Of a stretch of DNA of 64,000 nucleotides, positions 13,201 to 30,909 are shown one piece after another (within the stretch, counting starts at the first letter, position 1; each line of letters starts with the position of its first letter). Location: positions 10,113,001 through 10,177,000 of the forward strand of contig NC_042514.1 in the NCBI RefSeq assembly GCF_900963305.1. Direction: 5' to 3'. The translations under genes and the position numbers were made by a program. The notes beneath the pieces were generated by a model. The model was not told where the DNA came from. It saw only the letters and a list, made by a program, of their open reading frames with translations, and searched no databases. Source of the stretch: Echeneis naucrates (Eukaryota; Chordata; Actinopteri; Carangiformes; Echeneidae).

Positions 13201-15894
13201 AGATCAAGTACATTCATACCCGTCATACCCTGTTGTTGAAGTTACATTTTCTTTTGGAATATATAATTTAGTTCTAGTCTTTCACGAACAAAGTGATTTC
13301 ATATCGCAATTTATTGGAGGAAGCAATGTGACCAGTAATTCTTCCACATACAGGAAAGTGGAATTTATTTTGACAGCTTGAGGCAAAACACTCTTTAGTT
13401 GAACTTGGGCCCTAACCTGTCGAGTGTGTATTAATAGATAATATTAAACTACGTTTGTGAACATGCTACAACATGGTGGTTCCCATATCAAAACAGTTGT
13501 AAAATTTCTGGTCATCCCTTCTCATTGATACCTACATCACACCTCTAGTTATGGTCTTATAAATAAATTATTACTCTGCCACATACCCATGTGCCATCTC
13601 TGCAGAGTGTGTAACAGTTGAACTGATTACTGGGGACTGGGTTCTAGTTGCTGAGATGGGCGCAACTACAGTTGGAAGAACAGCTGTAGAAGTTGTAACA
13701 GCAGGGCGAGACTGTGGACAGAGGGAGATGGCAGAGTTACAAACAAGCTTCCTAAATTGGCAATGCAGTATATACATTTGTTAAAGTTTTGTTTAAGTAG
13801 ATAGCACCACATTAAGGTACCTGAATGGGCTGTTGAATAATATGTTGCACTGGGGGTTGGCCAGGCCCTGCACTTGCTCCGGTGGCTGGGCGGAGGACAG
13901 TTTTGGAGCTAGACATAACAGCCGCTGCAGCAGCACCTACAGTAAAAGAAAAAAATACAAATTATACTGCCAAAAAGAAAAGCACTGCTTAAAATGGGTG
14001 ATAAACAGACTGCTATTTCAAGGATAAACAAACATCAAGTCTGGTATATAGTTATTACATCGTGCATACCTCTAGGTAAATGGGATGTGAAGGTCTGAGA
14101 AGGGACAGCAGGGGTCCTAATGATCTGAATGTTAGTTGACATTAGGTGGTGTACATTGTTGGAGTGACCCTGAAACATAATGATAGCCGCTCAGATCTTG
14201 AATAATTAGCAGGCAACACATAAAAACATTATCTGTTAGCAAATGTACAGGGTACTTACTTGTTGACCACTGATGGTTGCCACAGGAATAGATGGGGTTG
14301 GAGCAATACTGCTCTCTATGGTGACAGTAATGTGACCAGGCACTTTGGGGGGTATGGGTATATGAGCCTGGTTGGAAGCTGGTGCTGGGGCAATTAGACG
14401 ACTTTGCATAGGCGACTTCAGTACAGCCTAAAACAAAGAAAACAACTCAGATACATATCTTGTTTCAGTGCTGAATGCTAATACTAAAAAAACAACCAAA
14501 AAAAAAAAAAAAAACTGACAACAAAGGACAGTGTTTAGTGAAACCAAGAAATGACAAAAGGAAACAGCACACTGTACAAGAATACTCAACACTGTTTATA
14601 AAGTGACTGGAAAATTTGGCGTTTTGTATGTGGCTGATACCTGAATTAAAAGGTGGCATTAAATTTTATCAGCAATCTCTCACTTCATTGAGATTAAGAA
14701 CCTTTGAAAGAATTTACTTTGAACTGAACAGACCAATGTGTCCCAAAACAGGAAAATATCTATCCCACTTTACTCTTGCCCATCTAAGTATAAAAGCAGA
14801 TACATTTCCCTTAACACAGCAACTAAATCTTAAGGGAAAACTCATCAGTGCAGTGGAATGAAACAGCCTTCAAATTTATTCAAATTGAAAGAATGAAAGA
14901 AGACACAAATGCTTCAGCAGATATTTTGCAAAATGTCTTTTCCCTCTGAGACTTTATCTTTGAAGTGATAACAAGCACTACATTAAGTTGGAAACTCTCT
15001 TCCCATTTAGACTGAAAGCAGACCTGCAATTTGCAGTTATCTTTTGTGTTCATTCTATTGTGTCCCCTCTGCTACTAGATCAGTCAGTTGTGGGTTCAGA
15101 GTTCAACGTCATACCAGCTGACATGAAGACAGAAAGAAACAAACACTCGTGCTCACTTTAAAAAGAGTTTGGAGTTTGTGAGGAGGGTAGTTTGTTAAAT
15201 CCAGCATTTTTTCTGACTTCAAAATTATCACTGGTGAGTGCTGGTTCGAAAGTTAGTTTAACCAATTAAATTCTCAGAGTGAATAAATTCAACCAAAGTC
15301 AGCAGCGGCTTCTTCATTGCAGCCAACTTAAGTGTAATACAAGTGTATTCTCAATCTGATGGTAGGAAGATAATTTACAGTGTCTTAAATATGTATAGAA
15401 ACCATGTAAAATTCTAGCTTCACCTTCATCTGTCCCTCAGTGAGGACGGCAGGCTGACCCTGGGGGAGGTGGACAGGGGGTGCAGGTACAGTTACAGGTG
15501 TGCCAGGCTGGATGGGCACAGTCTGGGGAGCAGCTTGTGGCTGCCCATGTGTCTGCACTTGTGGATAAGGTCTGACCACCATCGTCTCCTGCTTGTCATC
15601 TCTGAACGTCAAGGTCCCCCCTCCCCCAGCTGGCGGATGATCCTGCTGCCCGTGGACAGCATCCCGACTGCTTTCTGCATCTGCACCAGCTATGACAAAA
15701 TCGTTTACAACAGCATTATTTAGCAGATATCCTCCGCTTTTTCTGCAGTGTCCTGTGAGTACTTTCAGTGGCATTAGGTTACCTGGAGCATGTGACGGCT
15801 GACTGACGGACACAAGGTTTCCTGCAGGGGGAATCTGAGGTGCTCCCCCGCCTGAGGGAGGCAGCCCGTGTCGGGGAAATTGCTGGGAGCTCAT
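7278..15894 (-). CDS. sap130: SAP130, SIN3-HDAC corepressor complex subunit, complete
   Basis: Nuclear scaffold subunit of the SIN3A/HDAC repressor complex. Nineteen coding exons, 5' to 3': 15783-15894, 15424-15689, 14260-14427, 14070-14169, 13821-13936, 13587-13711, 12849-12996, 12673-12763, 11967-12071, 11727-11865, 11433-11548, 10841-11134, 10592-10760, 8713-9068, 8380-8625, 8164-8289, 7979-8082, 7709-7822, 7278-7436. They total 3054 nt, or 1017 residues; human SAP130 has about 1048. The start MSSQQFPR matches human. A long Pro/Thr/Gln-rich, low-structure N-terminal part follows, with VVRPYPQVQ, RITLPSHPA and tandem QGIQPAPI-type repeats (exon 10841-11134). Then come the basic KKPRKQQHVIS segment, the conserved RPRPPVTLLRHYRNPWKA block, and a helical C-terminal region ending KLKRKERA. 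The ATG is preceded by an acceptor at 15911 (exon high end 15910), so exon 1 is noncoding and lies near 16.5 kb. Every border keeps phase. Confidence 0.97.
12532..12577. repeat. (CACACCC)-type simple repeat in a sap130 intron
   Basis: An irregular tract of CACACC, CACACCC and CACACT units lies in the intron between the exons at 11967-12071 and 12673-12763. It is strand-asymmetric, C/A on plus and G/T on the transcribed RNA. No function is apparent. Confidence 0.7.
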
Positions 15895-16499
15895 TTGAAC
15901 TATTTGTGACCTAAAACGGAGCCAGAAATGCACATTAATCCAGTAACGTCCACGCTGAATATATCATTGAGATTTATGACCAGGTGACAATGGTGTTCTC
16001 CCTGTTAGCCTTGTACGAGGACTACAACAATAAAAAGCTATTAGGTTAACCCTTTCCACGCGGTGTGGGTACATCAACAGTCATGGAGCGTGGAGAAATA
16101 TTATCGATGTCTAACTAACAACGGTACCAAATAACATTAAACGAGAAAACAAAGCCAACAACATTTCGTGGACCTTTGTTACATGGTGGGGCGGCGCAAT
16201 ACCGACATTTTATTGACAACAACTGCACAATTCGTTGTCAAAATTCATAATAACCTGCAGGCACAAAAACCGATTTTAAACCAGTTTGCTCCGCCGGTCA
16301 ACATACACTCCGATCACTGATAGCGTTTACGCAGCGTTAAAACTAAAAACGCTCCCTTGTTAGCAGGCGACCTTAGCTAGCAGCAGGCTAACGCTGGAGT
16401 CGCTAACCCTGCTGCCGTCTCATTTTCATGCCAAAACCTGGACTTTCTAAAAATCACGGCGACGTAAACTTCATTGGTCTAAACAAACAAACGCGTTTC

Positions 16500-16720
16500 T
16501 GTATGCTTGCAGATGTTACCGTACCGCTGAGTGACTAGGCAATGGTCGTTTCGTGGATTACAATTTTTTCCATTCGTCTTTTCTTTTTTCCAACATGTAA
16601 GCCGGAAGAACGCTGCGACACAACCGGAGCCCCCTGGTTCGCTCAGCCAATCAGAGGAGAGGAGCTGAGATAGCTGGCCAATCAGAGGAGAGGATCTGAG
16701 ATCGCTGGCCAATCACAGCC
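16500..16720 (-). promoter_or_regulatory. sap130 promoter and noncoding first exon region
   Basis: A 5'UTR exon must splice to the acceptor at 15911. Read on the minus strand, a donor-like GTACGGTAAC lies at about 16514-16523, so exon 1 probably starts near 16.55-16.62 kb. The surrounding 16.3-17.25 kb is visibly richer in G+C and CpG than its flanks, as expected of a housekeeping promoter. No TATA box is clear. The CCAAT array just upstream is listed separately. The exact start site is inferred. Confidence 0.6.
16647..16713. promoter_or_regulatory. three CCAAT boxes in a 31-bp tandem repeat (NF-Y type)
   Basis: CCAAT occurs at 16647-16651, 16678-16682 and 16709-16713, each exactly 31 bp from the next. 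Each is followed by TCA, giving CCAATCA. The first two are embedded in near-identical repeat units (CCAATCAGAGGAGAGGA, then CTGAGAT and GCTGG). For the minus-strand sap130 they read as TGATTGG and lie just upstream of the likely start site. NF-Y sites spaced by about three helical turns are typical of strong CCAAT promoters; that this one uses NF-Y is inference. Confidence 0.75.
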
Positions 16721-16793
16721 GCGGAGACGTTTTGACCAACCTAAATTCGTAGCAGGGAGTGGAGCCCGAGGGACCGCTGTGACTGACACTGGG

Positions 16794-16803
16794 GTCACGT
16801 GGT
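16794..16803. promoter_or_regulatory. E-box GTCACGTGGT
   Basis: A CACGTG core (USF, MYC/MAX or MITF/TFE type) lies in the GC-rich block upstream of sap130. A second, fully symmetric copy is at 17121-17130. Binding is inferred from the motif only. Confidence 0.45.
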
Positions 16804-17120
16804 CAGCGGTGGCAGCCGCGCTAGCTCTGGAGCTGCCGTATTTGCTGCCAGACGCAAGGACGACCGCGATATTGTGTGTTCATTTTTAACAACAGCGTTC
16901 ACAGTTATACTCACAAACGTTGTCTTTAATAATGTCGCGGTGAAGCAAGGCTCTTTATTCCATCACCACTCGTTTATCTGACTATCTGTGCCTCCTTGCG
17001 CATTTCACGTTGGGTGTTTAACATTCAATTTAAATCGTGCACTAACTTATTCATGCACCCTTGAACTGCAGCAGACATCCAGCGCGAAAGGATTTTCACT
17101 ACGGCTGGCCGTCCTGGTTT

Positions 17121-17130
17121 GTCACGTGAC
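17121..17130. promoter_or_regulatory. E-box GTCACGTGAC (CLEAR/USF-type palindrome)
   Basis: This perfect 10-bp palindrome matches the consensus used by TFEB-family and USF factors. It sits about 0.5 kb upstream of the sap130 CCAAT array, near the right edge of the CpG-rich region. No coding start on the plus strand nearby is convincing, although a divergent noncoding transcript is possible. Confidence 0.45.
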
Positions 17131-18001
17131 CTGTCTCCCGCTTCGGAAACTGATTGGAGCCGGAGCTCGAGCCTGAGACTGAGCAAACATTTGAGCAGCC
17201 TTCTGTCGGCCTCAGTGTCTTCAGTGCAACGCTAGGTGGCGGGAGCCATCCGCGGACATGACGCCGATCTGAAGGGAGAAGAGGCAACAGTATGCACTTC
17301 TCCTAGTGCAAAGTTGTGTTGCTTTGTTCTCCTTTCAATATATCTATTAAAGCTTTTAATATAGTGTTTTAATTCAAACAAGAAACTTACTCAATTTGGG
17401 AGATTTTATGTATTTACATGGACAGCTTGATCCATTTTTGTGCCCTCGGTGAGGTTAGTTTCAGGCTGGGTTTCACAGGATGCTGCTGCATGCCACCTGA
17501 CCTGTAGCTGTATTCAAACATATAGTACATTCATAGTGTTAGACCACTGCAGAGTCATATGGATGAGATGTCAGAGGGCCAACCATTTCCACTCCTTAGC
17601 AGCTTTCACACCATTATTATGTGGTGTTTAACACATAGATAACTAGTATATAACAGTCTAAAAAGGAAAAAATTGCCATACTGTGCATTAGTGCTTTGTA
17701 CAATCTGTGGCTGTGGCTCATGTATTGTGGATCTTTGAATATGTACATACAGTATAAATAAAACACAAGAATGCCCTGCTCTTCCCATGCTAGGATATGT
17801 AACAGACAATTGATGTATATGTAACATAGACTATGCATGAAATATGGAACCATTCCAACATATTTAGGCATGGCCAGAAAATTTTCCACCTTTGCTTACT
17901 TACTCAGTTAGTTAGTTAAACTTTATGGTATGCTGCTTTTACTTGTGAAATCCTCATGACAAGCATTCTTTGGATATTATTGCTCCTTGTGTGTGTGTAT
18001 G

Positions 18002-18003
<2 letters not shown>

Positions 18004-18045
<42 letters not shown>
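18004..18045. repeat. (CA)n microsatellite
   Basis: An uninterrupted run of about 21 CA units is preceded by a short GT run at 17989-18001, so the two can pair as a hairpin-like GT/CA block. It is intergenic. An apparent open frame through it is an artefact of the repeat. Confidence 0.95.
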
Positions 18046-18047
<2 letters not shown>

Positions 18048-19452
18048 GAAAGGTGATATTGTGAAAAGTCTTAAATGTTTCTATAAAATCAGTCAGAATG
18101 AGACAAGGTGAGACTAAAGCATTTAGACATGCCATTGCTGACATGTGTCTGCTGACTGGGAATTTCCAGAGAAAACATATTGCCAAATGTATTTGTAATA
18201 GTTACAATGATTAATCTTCCATTTACTTCATCTCCCAGTTGTGAATTCTTCAGCCCCTGTTCCTCTGACTGAATTATCAGTTATTTAAAATTGCAAAATA
18301 TTCATTGCCAGTGCAGATTAAACAACTGTTCGTAGGTATATATTTCATCTACACTAACACTGGCTTTACAGTGTCAAGCCATTGCTAGTCACTTGGGTTT
18401 CATTGTATTTGTTTGGCCTTTAGATCATCCTCCACAGACCATCTTTGCACTTCAGAGACAGAATATTTTGACTCATTTCTTTTCCCACAGTGAATCAGCC
18501 TTTGAATTGTGCAGCTCAGTTGTTTCACTGGAAACCACTGGCAGACCTAGACTGTAGCCAGCCAAACAGCAATGGTGTACATGGTGCATCATTCCCTTTT
18601 CACAAAGGATCGGGGATGTTACTGATAATGAAAAACTGCGAGTGTGAAACCAAAAACTATAGTTGTGGGGAATACAACCAAAACAAGCAACTAAAAATAA
18701 AAGATGATATAAATCCTCAAAACAGAGCTGACAAAAAAAGTAAAGGGGTACAGTTTCCTTAGAGTTTGATTGAAATCGTTTGCATTTTCTAAACATTACT
18801 GTAACTGGATAACGCTTTGACTATAGTTAAGAATGAAATGAAAACCAACAATGTTGCCCTGGAAAATAAACTTCAACAGTTAAAACACTCTGTTGCAACA
18901 AAACCTTAAAGACTAGGAATTCCAACAAAAACTGTCACTGAACAAGCAAAAACATGACCAAGAAAATGGATTGAACTTCTCCTTCAGCAAAATGAACAAT
19001 TTTCAGTAACAATAAGATAAATAAAACCTGGAAAGGAGAAAGAAAACCAATCAGTTATCAGTGATTATGACAATAATAATAAAACAACTAAAATAAGATA
19101 CAAAATCAGTGGGGTAGAGTGTTTAAGATTAAGATGGAATAAAAGTAATATGATGGCTATTCACTTCAGCCTACCTGCTCACTGGAGACCTGTAGTGTAT
19201 GAATTTGTTCCAGCTGAAAGGCAAATTAAACATCCATCCCATAGCTACAGAGCTAATGTCAGCTAATGTCAACATCATTGATGGCCACTGGTGTCGCTAA
19301 TTTATCAAGAGTTGGCTTGTCAGTGGGTTAGGTCAGGTGTGCTGAGTGGGGAGAACTGGTTGGCTGTGACCCGGGCTGCTGCCTACAGCCGCCCTGACTG
19401 GATCCCGGCTGCTCGGGAGCTGCTGAGGGATATTCAAGCTTTATCATGAGGT

Positions 19453-19850
19453 GTGCTAGTAGAATTAATCTTTTCAGCGTTTGGAGGCAGAAGAACAAGT
19501 TTTAAAAACTCACTTAAAAGTCATCAGGCCAAACTGGTTATGAAGCAAAGTCCTAAGTACACATTACAAACTGAAAGTGCAGACGTTACAGTTTTCTGTC
19601 AACAACTGTTTATATTAGATGTCGGTTTTATTCATTTAAAAGCATATAATTCAGTTTTTATTATAAACAAACCGTTGAATGTACAGTTCCATTAAAAGGG
19701 AAAAAAACTGGTAGCTTAAAAAGTGCAAGTGTTACTTTCCCTGGTAATTAGTTGCCTTTGTAATGCTGTAACTTAATTACAAATTCAGAAGTAACTAGTA
19801 AACTATAACAAAAGTACTTTTTTAAAGTAATACACCCAACGCTGGAAGTG
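19453..19850 (+). mobile_element. probable degraded hAT-type DNA transposon end
   Basis: The right side ends CACCCAACGCTG at about 19838-19849. On the minus strand this reads CAGCGTTGGGTG, like the CAGNGTTGGG termini of many fish hAT elements. Just inside is a stretch rich in TAATTA and AGTAACTAGTA, also familiar from fish nonautonomous hAT copies. A short open frame (19453-19695) has IFSAFGGRRTSF, weakly like the ERxFSxxG region near the C-terminus of hAT transposases. No left terminus or 8-bp target duplication was confirmed. The frame is far too short for an active enzyme, so this is a fossil fragment at best. Confidence 0.4.
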
Positions 19851-22016
19851 ACGAAGAGGAATGAGTGATGACAGGCGAGAAGTGCAGCAGAGAAAGTTTG
19901 ATAGCTGCTGCTTGGTCTCAGTCATTCTAAAACATCTTCATACCTTTTTGGCTCAACAGGCACTACAAAAATTAGCTGCAACTAGCCAGCTATCTGAGAG
20001 ATTAGCTCCATCTCAGGAACAACACTAAAAATATAAGACGGCGCCCTGATTTATGTGGAAAGGTTAAGGGGGGTGGGGGCGCATTCCATAACTGCTGTAG
20101 GCAGGAAGTTTTGGAATCTCCATGGAAATTAAGACAAAACACAGAAGGCCACTGTTATTTTTCCGAGTATTTCGAGCAGGCCTTTGGTGCAAAATATGCA
20201 GAAACACCTCCAAAAGGGGACAGATGATTTGTAACCAATTGTTCCCACTAATGCTGCCAGACACACTGATTTACTTGCATTAAGATACAAATATGTGCAA
20301 TAGCTTTAGAGGCAAGATTGATTCAGGTAGTACACACTGGCACAAACGTAAAGACAGAATGTGAAGAATATGCAGAATTTCATGATTGTTCAGTTTACTG
20401 ACGATGTCAAAACAACAATAGCAAAAAAACGTAATTGTTCCAGCAAAAGCTTGCTTTGTTGACATCTGTTCTTGACTGCTGGTTTGGTTACATGAGAACC
20501 ATTTGCAGTCTCTGGGAGTCAAAGTGGTGAAATCATGGTAAGAGTAACAATCACAGTAATTCCAGAAAGAGACCAGATGTGTGTGGAATGCATACATGTC
20601 CGTAGGAATGAGTGTTTTTATGTATCCTCCCGGGATGATAAAGACTTCAGGATACTTGAGCGTTCCTGGGAATGAGTCCCTGCAAAAGTTGCTTTTCTTG
20701 GAGTAACAATCACAACCTTTCACCTTTAGAACCCTTAATATCACATGCATGTCGTGAAATACTGTCCCTGATAGCAGGGCGAAATATTTTAAATGTCATC
20801 TGTGTGAGCACAAAGCACTGAACCCAGTGTGCTGCATGTGTTCCATCTGACAAAAGTATGAAGGTTCACTATTGTAGGTTTTCTGAGCTGAGAAAAGTGG
20901 CACTAAGTTACAACAAGTAAAGGCAGCAGGAGGAAAATGTGTGGCATCTATGGAATGCCACCCACAACTCACCCAGGGGGACCAAGGAAGGAAAAATGTT
21001 TAATATGTCAAACGTACAGAAGAAATTTTCTAAGTAAAAGCTCAGAGAAAGTATTCATAAAAATATCCTTCAAAGCAATACAACCAGCAACAAAGAAGTT
21101 AGTGTTGAGCTCCATGAGGGATGATTTAAGCATAACATGATTGGGACTTGCTTATACTTGACGTCTTCTTTCCTGTACTGAGTGTGTTATAGGTTCATTT
21201 AATCATGTTCTCAAAACCTATGCTTTGCCAAGCAGGTTTGCAACATCACATCAAGTCAAAGAAGCTCATCGGATATAAGATGCTGCTGCCATACTCATCT
21301 TTTTAATTTCATATACGATTTGAATATAAAATTTTATATACAAAACAAGGTACTGCTTAGAGGACAAAATTATTGATTGGCTTGTCCAAAATGAGACAGC
21401 TGATTAGGTGTGGGGAATTGTCATGAAGACATTGTGCTTATTGTAAGAACCCATGACAAATCCACACTGTATATTCAGCTCAAACATCTTCAAACTCAGT
21501 GCAAATGTCATTTGTTCCATCTAAGCTTTCAAGATTAAAACATCCCAAATGTAAAACCTTAGTATGTACCACATTAATTTTTAGTATCTTTTGAATGCAA
21601 ATAAATATGTATTCAGTATAACATCAATAGCTGTATTTTCCCCTTGACTGGGGCAACCTCATAACTAACAACACAGACAAGTGCATTAGGTATATTCTGA
21701 AAGACATTGTTGCTCGCACAACGTCACCATGGAAATTCTGAGCTTCAAGGCGGGTCATGTCCCTCAGTGGAGCATATTAGCCATATTTTGGCAACCTGAA
21801 AAAACAAACACATAAATATGAAGCACTGAGGTCAATTTTGCTTTGGTAATTGAGTTTCTGTGGAAATGTTGATTAATTTTCCTTATAAAAAACAGGTCAG
21901 CTGGTGGAATTCATCATGCAGATGAGCTAAAACAAACCACAGCCTTCCTGTTCAATGAAGGAGAGAATAAAACATCTCACATCTGTAATGGGTGAGTTGT
22001 ACATTGATGGAATTAG

Positions 22017-22355
22017 GTTGAGCTATATAGATAGAGACAAACAACCACTTGCACTCACTTTAATCAATATATAAATCAAAATTACTGCATGTTGCAAATG
22101 CATCTCATTAATATTTTACAATTTATCCATAAGGGTCACAGGGGGAGGGGGCTGCTGGGGCTAATCCCAGCCATCCTTCTGGATGAGGGCAGGGTATACC
22201 CTGGAAAGGTTTCCTGTCCATCACAGGGCCAACACAGAGACAAACAACCACTCACATTCACTTTAACCAAAGCTCCCCAGGCTTTCTTCAGATATAAAAA
22301 GATAATGTAAATCCATCCATCTTCATCCACTTATCCAGGGTGGGGTCACTGGGGA
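22017..22355 (+). repeat. LINE-like 3' tail fragments with a 31-bp duplicated motif
   Basis: A 31-bp block starting AGAGACAAACAACCAC occurs at 22033-22063 and again at 22236-22266 with few differences. Between them lies a segment with GGTTTCCTGTCCATCACAGG, and after them CCATCCATCTTCATCCACTT at about 22311-22330. These phrases (a CCATCACAGG block, an AGAGACAAACAACCA block, a CATCCATCTTC start) are familiar as 3' ends of non-LTR retrotransposons scattered through fish genomes. Two partial copies in the same direction seem to be joined here. The subfamily is not assigned. Confidence 0.5.
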
Positions 22356-22518
22356 GATAATGTATGTTTAATAGTAAATTAATTTCAATCCGCAACATTA
22401 GCCCACTTACTTAGTCTTGATGGGGAGCAGGGTCCACACTGGGAATCATAGGATAGCAAACACTTAGCTGGTAGCAGGAGTTAGGCCAGTGATCTTAAGC
22501 AGAGAGAAGCAGCACATT

Positions 22519-22541
22519 AAAAAAAAAAAAAAAAAAAAAAA
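22519..22541. repeat. poly(A) tract
   Basis: A run of more than 20 A residues lies about 170 bp right of the LINE-like tails. It could be a retroposon tail or a plain mononucleotide repeat. No clear element body or target duplication was found next to it. Confidence 0.7.
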
Positions 22542-24905
22542 GAAAGAACCCCCGTCAAAATTGCACAAGTTGAAACATGCTGCCCTTCAAGAACTAAGTC
22601 TACAGTCTGGTGAGTAAGTAGCGTTAGAGATGAGTTCAAGTAGCTAGCTGGTGACTGGTAATGAGTGACAGCTGAGGAAACTGGCACCTGACTCTAGCAC
22701 ACCTGGGTTCAGTCCTGCAATCACTCACACACACACACAGGAGGACATATGCACACTAGGAGGGTATGACAGACAGTAAATATATCAAATGTTCAGCATA
22801 GAGAAAAATATATATCAAACAAATAACTGCTAACTGTTGTATCTGTAACTGTAGGTGTAATTGTAGGAAAGTTGTCACTCTATTCAGTTGTTTAAGGTAA
22901 TGGTTATTTTAACTATTGTTCATATTTTCATTAATATAGTGTAACTTTAAATGTATGCAATAATTACTTAATCACCCTGCTCCTAAAGTGCTGAATATTG
23001 CTGTTGATATTCCAAAAGACTCTAATATTAGCAGTTTGACATTTTTCATCTTGCTACTCCTAAAACGTTTACTGTGCAACATGTTCTTTTGTTTGTTATT
23101 GATTATAATTGTATGAAATAAACAAGCAGGTCTTGAGGAAAAGGCTACAGCTAACTTCCATTCACACTTAGATGTTCAGTATGTAGGGTTTTTGTATTCA
23201 TCCACAGTATAATGTGGAGTAAACAAGTGCAAAAGTTACAACAGAAAGCCATTTATCTCACATATATTAAGAATTTTAATCTATTATTGTGAAATGTTGA
23301 GGCATACATACAAATGTTTCCTTTACAAAAGTTCACAGCACCCATCATAATGGGTCAACCCACTGAACCCAAGGCAATTTTTCAGAGCCTGCCATTTGTC
23401 ATCAGTTATAACTTAAAAGTAGAGTACATCTTTGGCACCAGGAAACAAAGCAAATACACTTATACAAACGGAAAAAAAAAACCACCTAAAAATATATTAA
23501 CTTTTCTAACTTCAAAATAGCCATTTATGTAAACACATTCCAAAAAGTGAAATATAATAACTCAAATTGACACGTTGCTCTGACCAGCAAATGCACCGTC
23601 ACAGGAAATATGATGAAAACCTTGAAGGGGAAAACCAGCTCAGTGTGTATAAACTGTACTATTTGTTATGGTTTAAAGACACAATTGGTTAATGTTATTT
23701 TTGTCACAGTTGACATCAGTTCAAACATTTCAAAACTCAACCATGAGTTCTGGTAATATTCCCCTCAAAAGAGCAGAACAAATTTGAATTGTGGTCTCTT
23801 CCAGTTAGCTACATGACATGGAAACAGAGAAGGCTACATTCACCAGTGTTCAGTGATCCTACACTATGCAATGAGAAATAAATAGAAGATTCCATGTTAG
23901 GGATACAGGCAACTCAGAAATGTAAGCAATGGAGAAAACACAGCTGAATATAACACAGTGATGGGGACAACAAATAGAGTAGCAAATGCCAGTCAATTAT
24001 AGTTGACCATTTTTGCACTTCTGGTAGAACCCACGACGATGGCTCAGAAGAAATAACCAGCCCCAGAGAATGAATCATGTGGAGAATGCATGCCATTTTA
24101 ACAAGGGTGAGGGGTCAGACTTTAGATAGCCTTTTTCTTTAACAGGAGCATTCCCTCAGCGAGGAATGCAAGAAGATTAGCTTCAGCGTGTCAGCAGAGA
24201 GGAGCAAAATGTTGGGCTTTCGCCATCTGGGGCCCCTAACATTAACCCGGATCTGGAAAGTTAGATGTTCATGAAAGGCTGTCAATCCTTGCAAGCTTTT
24301 TTAAGAGAGAGATGAGCGTGTTCCACATTCAAAGGAGGTTTCCAAAGCCTCTGCTGAGCAGGGACCCAAATGTAAAAGGGGACAACTGTTAATTTAGGGG
24401 TCCAAGTGGTTCTGCTAAATAAAATAATCCTCCAACCTGTCCTGAAAACATAGAATCCGTTTATAAATATTCCCATGGTAATAGGCATGCTACTAGAAAC
24501 AAATGCTGCACACATTATCCAGAAAAGTGAGTCATTTGTGTATATATTATGAAGTGATCCTTTTTCTTCTCACCTCTTAAACAGAGCCTGAGCAGCATTT
24601 ACAAAAATGAATACAACACATAACGAAACTAAATTAACATGCACAACCTATGCATATACACAATCAGCAGCCCAGTTCCTACCACAATACAGAATTCTGT
24701 TGAGGTACCAAGTATTCTGAATCATGAGCCAAGTGTTAGAGTTCACGAATTGTGCAGAAACAGCAGAAGGAAAGCTCAGCTCTCCATCACATTCTGGATT
24801 CTGCCATATAGTAGTCAGACAAGAAGGAATGCCGTTAACACGTCGGCAAAAAGTGTCTGTCATCGTTGGCTGTCACTGTTCAGATATTTGAGCGTCAGCG
24901 AGCAC

Positions 24906-30880
<5,975 letters not shown>

Positions 30881-30909
30881 TGACTGAGGGCCGATTGTTC
30901 GCTGCGCCC

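Larger units (their letters stand above)
17290..24905. other. gene-free interval between the sap130 promoter and amotl2 3' end
   Basis: No spliced coding exon was recognised on either strand. The left part is AT-rich with a (CA)n tract. The middle holds a probable hAT remnant, and 22.0-22.4 kb holds LINE-like tails. The right part, toward 24905, should include the amotl2 3'UTR, but I could not fix its poly(A) site. The longest unexplained open frame is 156 codons on the minus strand (20280-20750). Confidence 0.6.

Noticed and set aside
17977-18186. Minus-strand frame through the (CA)n tract
   Set aside because: It is a microsatellite artefact with no splice or homology support.
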